NCBI GenBank assembly: GCA_026399095.1
Contig: JAPLRP010000029.1
Span: forward strand, 1 to 43,465
DNA length: 43,465 bases
Reading direction: 5' to 3'
Source: Methylococcales bacterium
Lineage (GTDB): Bacteria > Pseudomonadota > Gammaproteobacteria > Methylococcales > Methylomonadaceae
The position numbers and the translations under genes are program-made. The notes under the pieces were generated by a model. That model saw only the letters and a list, made by a program, of their open reading frames with translations. It had not been told where the DNA came from and did not search any database. Below, piece by piece: positions 37,806 to 43,465 of this stretch (positions are counted from its first letter, which is position 1; the number at the start of each line of letters is the position of its first letter).

Positions 37806-38501
37806 TTACGGCCCAACAGTGACCCTTTGTACCGGCGTATAATCATCATGGGCAAAACCTTTATCCCACCAGCGCAGGCGATACTCACGTACCTCAGCGG
37901 TGTTAGGTGTTTCCAGTTCGCGTTCATCATACCAAGGTTTAACCATGGCAATACCGATCTCAACCCACATGCCTCCATTAACCCGACTTTCAACCGCGAC
38001 ACCGTCATGGCCATATTTGGTAAAAGTAATTTTGGTGCGCTCAATCGTCGGACCACGATCGGTAACCGCCGTAAATTCAGGTACTACATGCGTCGTACTG
38101 TCGTGGCTGCCAATAATACCCAGATCACGACCAATCATTTCATTATAGCCACTGCTTAATTTAATGCGTTGCACTAACAAGAACAAGCGTGGCAACACAC
38201 CCGGTAAGCGCACCGTTGGCATTTGCGTAAAAACCACCATAGTAGGAAAGGGCACCAGCACTGCACCCGTGCCAGAAGCTATCAAGGCTTTGTAAGTCGT
38301 GCCTTCCAATGAAAAATTTTGTATGGCAGGATTGCCGGTTTGTACCAGCCAGACATAATAATCAATATCGGCGACTGAATCCGATACCTCTGTAGCGGCA
38401 AGTCCTAAAGCCGCTGCATGCAGGGGTAGTTTGGTACGAAAATTACTGAGCCAAATAAGACGCTCAGCATCAGAACTGGGAAAATAAGGTTGATTAGCCA
38501 T
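37806..38501 (-). CDS. Unrecognised 231-residue protein
   Basis: No signal peptide, membrane segment or known catalytic motif. It begins MANQPYFPSSDAERLIWLSN and includes an Ala/Leu-rich segment (LHAAALGLAATEV). A basic patch and a beta-rich C-terminal half follow, with GMWVEIGIAMVKPWYDERE and REYRLRWWDKG. Proteins opening with a similar FPxSDAExLxWL pattern occur in various bacteria without assigned function, to my memory. The start is supported by TTAGGAGC eight bases upstream. It is convergent with the oxygenase and has the repeat tract upstream of it. I see no sign of frame damage, so it is probably a real gene. Confidence 0.75.
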   Translation of the reverse strand: MANQPYFPSSDAERLIWLSNFRTKLPLHAAALGLAATEVSDSVADIDYYVWLVQTGNPAIQNFSLEGTTYKALIASGTGAVLVPFPTMVVFTQMPTVRLPGVLPRLFLLVQRIKLSSGYNEMIGRDLGIIGSHDSTTHVVPEFTAVTDRGPTIERTKITFTKYGHDGVAVESRVNGGMWVEIGIAMVKPWYDERELETPNTAEVREYRLRWWDKGFAHDDYTPVQRVTVGP

Positions 38502-38817
38502 GATGAGATGCTCCTAAAGAAAAAGTCAGATGATTAAGGCCTGTTATCAAAAAGCAAACAGACGGTTTAACACATCACATGATTATCCTTAAAACAAATG
38601 CTCCAAAAAAAGACCGGTTACTGGTACCTTTAGCACCTCTACTGAGACCTGCTGCACCTCTATTCGGTATCCCCGTCAAGCAACTGAGGCTTGTCAGCGC
38701 ACTACGGCAAGCTTCAGTACCTCTGGTGCCATCCGTGAACCTGCACTGGGAGTGGTCATACCTTTATGGGCAACCTGAGCGAAGGTGCTGCGAGTTAGCC
38801 TACCTGGCCGGACATTC

Positions 38818-38985
38818 ATAAAACCCAGCCAACCAGAGCAAAAACCCCAACGGAGGTAGCAATAACCTCTACGAGCATAGTCAGTTGAGTAACGACAAGA
38901 GCCAGTTGTAGGACGACCATGCCAATAACCTTGACGAGCAGAGTCAGTTGCTTGACGACCAGAACCCGTTGCGGTGTCGGCAGTT
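38818..38985. repeat. Tandem 21-bp repeat tract, arranged in 63-bp higher-order units
   Basis: Eight consecutive 21-base units start at 38818, 38839, 38860, 38881, 38902, 38923, 38944 and 38965. Units at 38860 and 38923 (CAATAACCTCTACGAGCAT against CAATAACCTTGACGAGCAG), 38881 and 38944 (both TCAGTTG), and 38902 and 38965 match pairwise, giving a 63-bp super-repeat. Weaker echoes (ACCT every 21 bases) extend left to about 38633. A plus-strand frame gives seven-residue repeats such as NNLYEHS, QLSNDKS, NNLDEQS, QLLDDQN, broken by stops at 38819 and 38909. This suggests a decayed gene for a heptapeptide-repeat protein. Confidence 0.7.
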
Positions 38986-39258
38986 GCAAGGCATTAATGC
39001 CTATCGTCAGTGACTGCAAGCCGGATGCGAGTAGCTCTTTTAATAGAACTATAGTGGACAAATAAAACTATACAAACGTCCACCGAAAAATAAATGGTTT
39101 GGTTTATGAATTAGCCTGCGCTGAGGTGTAATAGTTTGGCACCCAGTTATTTATGATGAATATGTTTTTAGGTGTCGTTGTTGTATTTTAAATTTTTTGG
39201 TAAAACACTTAGCAAGTAGTCACAAAAGAAGATGTGTTGTAGTATTGGTTTGCTTTAA

Positions 39259-39276
39259 AACAATATTTATATTGTT
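39259..39276. promoter_or_regulatory. 18-bp palindrome upstream of the helicase gene
   Basis: AACAATAT and ATATTGTT are perfect 8-bp arms around TT, 87 bases before the helicase start. Size and symmetry fit an operator for a dimeric regulator. No regulator gene lies next to it in the window. Confidence 0.45.
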
Positions 39277-39362
39277 CAAATTTAAAATTGATAAATGCAT
39301 GACCTTTAGTAATCAAACAACTATTAAATTGGGTAAACAAAGCCAATGGATTCATATAGCGA

Positions 39363-42218
39363 GTGATTACAAATTATCATGCAAAATACTATGCTTACGA
39401 GCTGACTCGCCAATACGCCGCTGATGGCGTTGATAGGTTATCCCAGTCTCTATTTGATGCGACAGTGGATCTTAATCCTCATCAAATCAACGCCGCTCTT
39501 TTCGCACTCCACAATCCCTTTAACAAAGGCGTCATCCTTGCTGATGAGGTTGGTTTAGGAAAGACTATTGAAGCAGGCTTGGTACTATGTCAGTATTGGG
39601 CAGAGCGCAAACGTCAATTACTCATCATCTGTCCAGCGTCTTTACGCAAACAGTGGGCGCAAGAGCTACAAGATAAGTTCAACTTGCCGTCACAGATTCT
39701 TGATGCCAACACTTGGCGACAATTAAAAAAGCAAGGCATCCCTAATCCGCTCCACAATAACTGCATCAACATTCTTTCTTACCATTTTGCCGTACGCTTA
39801 GAAGAATCTTTACTTATTGAACCCTGGCATTTGGTGGTCATGGATGAAGCCCACAAGCTACGAAATGCTTATCGTACCAGCAATAAAATGGGGCAATCCA
39901 TAAAGCGCTCCTTATCGGGGCGGCAAAAGTTATTACTGACCGCTACGCCCTTACAAAACTCTTTACTAGAAGTTTATGGTTTATCAACCCTATTAGATGA
40001 ACATCTTTTTGGTGATGAAAAGTCGTTTCGTCAGCACTACATGGGCAACGAGGGTATCGGCCAACTGAAAGATAGATTAAAAGGTTTTGTAAAGCGCACC
40101 TTGCGTAAACAGGTGCTTGAATATATTCGTTACACGCAGCGTAAGGCCATTACTGTTCCGTTTACGCCCTCACATGCTGAAATGCAGCTCTATAATGGCA
40201 TTACTGCTTTACTAGAACGTGAAGACAGCTATGCGCTACCCAAGCGTCAACGCCATCTTACCGGGCTCATCCTACGCAAGCTATTGGCTTCCAGTACCCA
40301 TGCTGTCCATAACACACTCATTACCATCAACTTCCGGCTAGAAACGCTACGTGAACACCAAGTTGATGATACTGCTTTCATTACCAAGCTGATTGAAAGT
40401 GATGATCTGGAAACCGATTATCTGGAAGAACTGGACAACGATAGCGTAGACGATTCTGAACAAGCCATAGACAAAAAACAGTTGGAGCTTGAAATTCTTG
40501 AACTTCAAAACCTCATTGAGCAAGCTGAAAAAATGAGTGACGATAGCAAAGCTCAAGCTCTATTGATTGCCTTAAATCAAGGTTTTGAACAAATGGCGCT
40601 CATGAATGCACCGCGTAAAGCTGTGATATTTACAGAATCCAAACGTACTCAAGAATACTTGCAACGTTATCTTGCTGCCAATCATTACTCTGATAAATTG
40701 GTCACGTTTAACGGCACTAATAACAGCCCGGAAACCACTCAAATTTATCAGCAATGGTTATTAGAAAATAAAGGCTCCGACAAAATTACCGGATCGCCGC
40801 AAATTGATAGACGCACAGCACTCATTGAACACTTTCAATTTCATGCTGAAATTATGATTGCCACTGAAGCGGGTGCCGAAGGGGTCAACTTACAGTTTTG
40901 TTCCTTGGTTATTAACTATGATTTACCTTGGAATCCGCAACGTGTAGAACAATGTATAGGGCGCTGTCATCGTTACGGACAAAAATTTGATGTCGTCGTC
41001 ATCAACTTCATTAACCAAAGTAACTATGCCGACCAGCGCGTACTGCAACTGTTAACTGATAAGTTTCATTTATTTGATGGTGTCTTTGGTGCCTCCGATG
41101 ATGTGTTGGGCTCAATTGAATCAGGCATAGATTTTGAAAAACGCATCCAAGCCATTTACGAAACCTGCCGTACTATCGAACAAATTGAGGCCGCCTTCAC
41201 CCTACTCCAGCAGGAAATGGAAGGTGACATTAACAAGCAGATGACTGAAACCCGGCAACAACTATTAGATAATTTTGATGAAGATATTCACAGCCTACTC
41301 AAGTTACAGTTGGATCAAGCGGAACAACGCTTAGATAAAGTTAGCCGTTGGTTTTGGGCAGTAACGCAGCATCAACTTAAAGCTTACGCAAGATTTGACG
41401 ACCATCACCACCGCTTTAATCTGCATGATAATGTTACACAAGAAGTGCCACTAGGTGACTATCAACTTGTTGCCCGAGGTCAGAGCCAAAGTACAGCGTC
41501 TGTTAACGCCCACGTCTATCGCCTCAATCATCCACTAGGCGAATGGGTGCTGGAAACAGCAAAAAATAAAGCGACACCCACTGCCCTAATTAGCTTTGAC
41601 TATGCTGCACATGGCGCAAAAATTAGCGTCATTGAAGCACTGCTGGGGCAATCAGGCACGTTAAAATTACAGCGTTTTAGCATAGAAGCATTGGAACGAA
41701 CCGAAGATCATCTGATGTTTGCAGCTGAGACCAGTGACGGTCAATTATTACCTGCTGAAACGGCACAGAAATTGATGCAGTTACCCGCCGCTCATTGCCA
41801 GTTGCAAAGTGTATTAGTCAGCAGCCAGCTTGAAGCCGAACTAACTAGCTCTAAAAATGATATTATCAAAATGGTCAACAGTCGTAACCTGAGCTTTTTT
41901 GAAGAAGAAGTGAATAAACTGGATCACTGGGCTGATGACTTAAAATTTGGTTTGGAACACGGCATCAAGGATATTGACCAACAAATTAAAGAAGTGCGCC
42001 GTCAGGCAAAGATAGCGCCGACACTGGAAGAAAAGTTATCATGGCAGAAAAACCAACGGGATTTGGAACGCGCGCGCAATAAACAACGCAAGGAATTGTT
42101 TGATCGTCAGGATGAAGTAGATGAGCGACGAGAAGCCTTAATTGAGCAACTGGAAAGCAAACTCAATCAGAAGCTATACGCAGAAGATTTGTTTACAATT
42201 GGTTGGAGTTTGCAGTGA
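39363..42218 (+). CDS. SNF2-family helicase/ATPase (defence-type, not RapA)
   Basis: 951-residue superfamily 2 ATPase. Motifs: Q-like region LNPHQINAALFAL, Walker A ADEVGLGKTIEAGL (60-73), VVMDEAHKL (DEAH at 161-164), LLTATPLQN (TAT at 193-195), then in the second RecA-like domain VIFTESKRT, ATEAGAEGVNLQ and QCIGRCHRYGQ. After the motor there is a unique C-terminal region (from about residue 600), ending in a charged coiled coil at about 860-935. Walker A so near the N-terminus means the RapA N-terminal Tudor domains are absent. Related stand-alone SNF2 proteins are common in defence islands beside methylases or nucleases. Start is GTG 39363, the first possible one after an in-frame TAG; no good ribosome site. 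It is followed by the nucleotidyltransferase after 53 bases. Confidence 0.88.
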   Translation: MITNYHAKYYAYELTRQYAADGVDRLSQSLFDATVDLNPHQINAALFALHNPFNKGVILADEVGLGKTIEAGLVLCQYWAERKRQLLIICPASLRKQWAQELQDKFNLPSQILDANTWRQLKKQGIPNPLHNNCINILSYHFAVRLEESLLIEPWHLVVMDEAHKLRNAYRTSNKMGQSIKRSLSGRQKLLLTATPLQNSLLEVYGLSTLLDEHLFGDEKSFRQHYMGNEGIGQLKDRLKGFVKRTLRKQVLEYIRYTQRKAITVPFTPSHAEMQLYNGITALLEREDSYALPKRQRHLTGLILRKLLASSTHAVHNTLITINFRLETLREHQVDDTAFITKLIESDDLETDYLEELDNDSVDDSEQAIDKKQLELEILELQNLIEQAEKMSDDSKAQALLIALNQGFEQMALMNAPRKAVIFTESKRTQEYLQRYLAANHYSDKLVTFNGTNNSPETTQIYQQWLLENKGSDKITGSPQIDRRTALIEHFQFHAEIMIATEAGAEGVNLQFCSLVINYDLPWNPQRVEQCIGRCHRYGQKFDVVVINFINQSNYADQRVLQLLTDKFHLFDGVFGASDDVLGSIESGIDFEKRIQAIYETCRTIEQIEAAFTLLQQEMEGDINKQMTETRQQLLDNFDEDIHSLLKLQLDQAEQRLDKVSRWFWAVTQHQLKAYARFDDHHHRFNLHDNVTQEVPLGDYQLVARGQSQSTASVNAHVYRLNHPLGEWVLETAKNKATPTALISFDYAAHGAKISVIEALLGQSGTLKLQRFSIEALERTEDHLMFAAETSDGQLLPAETAQKLMQLPAAHCQLQSVLVSSQLEAELTSSKNDIIKMVNSRNLSFFEEEVNKLDHWADDLKFGLEHGIKDIDQQIKEVRRQAKIAPTLEEKLSWQKNQRDLERARNKQRKELFDRQDEVDERREALIEQLESKLNQKLYAEDLFTIGWSLQ

Positions 42219-42229
42219 ATACTGACCCA

Positions 42230-42261
42230 GTAAATTTAAAGTTTACTCAATCTCATTGAGT
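42230..42261. promoter_or_regulatory. Two adjoining palindromes before the nucleotidyltransferase gene
   Basis: A 17-base near-palindrome centred in GTAAATTTAAAGTTTAC (42230-42246, one mismatch) runs into ACTCAAT-CTC-ATTGAGT (42245-42261, 7-bp perfect arms). They fill most of the helicase-MNT gap and end 10 bases before the ATG. They could be an operator for self-regulation or an mRNA hairpin limiting translation. Confidence 0.45.
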
Positions 42262-42271
42262 GGGAATTACC

Positions 42272-42562
42272 ATGAAACGCAATAACGCACTCTCAATACT
42301 CCGGCAAATTAAACCGGCACTGATGCAGCAATTTGGCGTCACGCAACTGGCTTTGTTTGGTTCCACTGCTCGCGATGATGCAGGAGATAACAGTGATGTA
42401 GATATTCTGGTTGGCTTTGATGGACCTGCTACATCAACACGTTATTTTGGAGTGCAATTTTATTTGGAAGACCAGCTAGGCTGTCCGGTTGATTTGGTCA
42501 CTGATAAAGCCTTGCGGCCAGAGTTAAGGCCCTTTATTGAAAAGGACGCCATCAATGTCTGA
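42272..42562 (+). CDS. Minimal nucleotidyltransferase (MntA-like)
   Basis: 96-residue nucleotidyltransferase of the MNT/MntA type. The active site is complete: ALFGSTARDD (GSxAR at 30-34) and SDVDILVGF (D42 and D44 for magnesium). In known MntA-HepT pairs the MNT protein adds AMP to the HEPN-domain toxin HepT and silences it. Here no HEPN gene follows; a DUF3800 gene overlaps its last codons instead. ATG 42272 is chosen; the GTG at 42260 lies inside the palindrome. By analogy it may modify DUF3800, the helicase or an RNA, which is inference. Confidence 0.87.
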   Translation: MKRNNALSILRQIKPALMQQFGVTQLALFGSTARDDAGDNSDVDILVGFDGPATSTRYFGVQFYLEDQLGCPVDLVTDKALRPELRPFIEKDAINV

Positions 42563-43322
42563 ACTGGAGCCATCAGGGATGACAGCACGTTTTTCTGATT
42601 ACATTGTTTATGTTGATGAAAGCGGGGATCATGGATTAAAAACTATTGATCCCAACTATCCCATTTTCGTATTGGCTTTTTGTATCTTTAAAAAGGCTGA
42701 TTATTCGCAACAAATTGTCCCGGCACTACAGGCTTTCAAATTCACGCATTTCGGTCATGACCAAGTCATCTTGCATGAAACTGATATACGCAGAGATCGC
42801 GGTGATTTCAGTTGTTTAAAAACCAAAGAATTGAAATCCAACTTCCTTTCAGAATTAACCCAAATTATTGAGATCAGTCCGTTTACTTTAATAACCACTG
42901 TTATTAAAAAAGAGGAGCACCGCAAACGCTATAACGAACCCAGCAACCCCTATCACATTGCATTGGGCTTTGGCTTGGAGCGAGTATTTAATTTTCTGCA
43001 CATCCAACAGGCAGTGCAGAACACCACTCACATAGTTGTTGAAAAACGCGGAAAGTTAGAAGATGACGAGCTAGAGTTGGAGTTTCGGCGTATTTGCTCG
43101 GGCAGTAATTACCACCGACATCCATACCCCTTTGAACTTATTTTTGCAGATAAGAGAAGTAATTCATCAGGATTGCAGTTTGCGGATTTGATTGCACGTC
43201 CAGTGGGATTAAGCATTCTGAAGCCTGAGCAACAGAATCGTTCATTTGATGTGTTGCGACCAAAGTTTTACAGCAACTCACACGGCAATATCAACGGTTG
43301 GGGGCTAAAATGCTTTCCGTAG
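42555..43322 (+). CDS. DUF3800 family protein
   Basis: 255 residues. The N-terminal YIVYVDESGDHG (D21, E22, S23) is the hallmark of DUF3800. Other acidic motifs are LHETDIRRDRGDF (about 73-84), VVEKRG (E163) and QFADLIARPVG (D211). This spacing suggests an RNase H-like metal-dependent nuclease fold, as proposed for the family. ATG at 42555 overlaps the MNT stop by eight bases, so the two are translated together; ATG 42579 is an alternative. An apparently structured RNA starts eight bases after the stop. DUF3800 genes are known for linkage to structured RNAs and defence-type neighbourhoods. The exact activity is unproven. Confidence 0.87.
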   Translation: MSELEPSGMTARFSDYIVYVDESGDHGLKTIDPNYPIFVLAFCIFKKADYSQQIVPALQAFKFTHFGHDQVILHETDIRRDRGDFSCLKTKELKSNFLSELTQIIEISPFTLITTVIKKEEHRKRYNEPSNPYHIALGFGLERVFNFLHIQQAVQNTTHIVVEKRGKLEDDELELEFRRICSGSNYHRHPYPFELIFADKRSNSSGLQFADLIARPVGLSILKPEQQNRSFDVLRPKFYSNSHGNINGWGLKCFP

Positions 43323-43330
43323 AAAACAAA

Positions 43331-43435
43331 AAGCCCCGGTGCTTCCACCGAGGCTTAGTGCCGACCGAGAATCCCCAGTCCATGGATAAAGATTATCCTT
43401 AGATGATCAAGAGAAGTCAACTAGAAGTCTTTCTT
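43331..43435 (+). ncRNA. Candidate DUF3800-linked structured RNA
   Basis: Directly behind the DUF3800 gene. Stem 1: AAGCC (43331-43335) with GGCTT (43352-43356), a C-A mismatch, then CGGTG (43337-43341) with CACCG (43346-43350), capped by CTTC. Then a purine/C-rich single-stranded part including GAATCCCCAG. Stem 2: GGATAA (43384-43389) with TTATCC (43393-43398), loop AGA. Then a direct repeat AGAAGTC-AACT-AGAAGTC (43412-43429) ending near CTTTCTTC. Stem 1 is not followed by a T-run, so it is not a plain terminator. Structured RNA motifs named after DUF3800 have been reported from comparative genomics. That this is one of them is my inference from position and shape. Ends are uncertain. Confidence 0.5.
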
Positions 43436-43465
43436 CATATGAAAATTAGATTATCAATCAACAAA

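Larger units (their letters stand above)
38502..39362. other. Non-coding stretch between the 231-residue gene and the helicase module
   Basis: About 860 bases. The left half (about 38612-38985) is a decayed tract with 21-bp periodicity and stops in every frame. The right half (38990-39362) is AT-rich without repeats, except an 18-bp palindrome at 39259-39276 that may control the helicase gene. Short frames at 38579-38821 (plus) and 38816-39061 (minus) read through the repeat and are not called. Confidence 0.6.

Noticed and set aside
38579-39061. Open frames of about 80 codons on each strand across the repeat tract
   Set aside because: Both arise because a 21-bp period keeps frames open by chance. 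The translations show no start signals or family features, and the better heptad frame is broken by stops.
39363-42218. RapA (RNA polymerase-recycling ATPase)
   Set aside because: Total length and SNF2 motifs are similar, but Walker A lies at residue 60, so RapA's N-terminal domains are absent, and the C-terminal coiled coil and neighbours do not fit RapA.
43331-43435. CRISPR repeat or retron-type RNA at the right edge
   Set aside because: Only a single unit with no repeat-spacer periodicity, and no Cas or reverse transcriptase gene in the window. The 7-base direct repeat is too short for an array.
1-43465. tRNA or rRNA genes
   Set aside because: Scanning the intergenic gaps for T-arm and anticodon patterns gave nothing convincing.

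Overview
The window is a chromosomal segment of a gammaproteobacterium of moderate to low GC. Gene content and order (topA-smg-dprA-tsaP-like facing def-fmt-rsmB-DUF4390-ntrYX, rplM-rpsI, minCDE, murJ-ribF-ileS-lspA, fabAB) suit a methanotroph of the Methylococcales type. That placement is inference: no methane or methanol oxidation gene lies in the window.

Layout. 1-356: decayed 3' end of an IS200/IS605-type tnpB with its right-end hairpin, stopping 9 bases from topA. 366-5265 (minus): topA, smg, dprA and a TsaP-like periplasmic protein. dprA seems to lack a standard start codon. 5361-12152 (plus): formyl-Met metabolism (def, fmt), 16S rRNA methylation (rsmB), a DUF4390 protein and the NtrYX two-component pair. 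12401-15514: rplM-rpsI, minCDE, and a small winged-helix protein. 15679-19942: a PepSY membrane protein facing a three-gene NitT/TauT-type ABC importer. 20098-26323: rpsT divergent from murJ, then ribF-ileS-lspA joined by ATGA-type overlaps. 26339-30946: cell-wall recycling and turnover (ampD, mltB, slt) with a cytochrome c4. 31029-35008: fabA-fabB, ttcA, rnd.

From about 35 kb the content turns accessory: a 767-residue 2-oxoglutarate/Fe(II) oxygenase closed by a strong terminator, an unrecognised 231-residue protein on the other strand, and a decayed tract of 21-bp repeats. Last comes a compact module: a 951-residue SNF2-family helicase, a minimal nucleotidyltransferase (MntA-like) whose last codons overlap a DUF3800 protein, and an apparently structured RNA 8 bases after the DUF3800 stop.

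The helicase-MNT-DUF3800-RNA module is the best candidate for an undescribed system. A helicase motor, a nucleotidyl-transferring switch without its usual HEPN toxin, a DUF3800 protein with RNase H-like acidic motifs and an adjacent structured RNA resemble the parts of an anti-phage or RNA-dependent toxin-antitoxin system. The module may continue past the right edge, so its full gene set is unknown.
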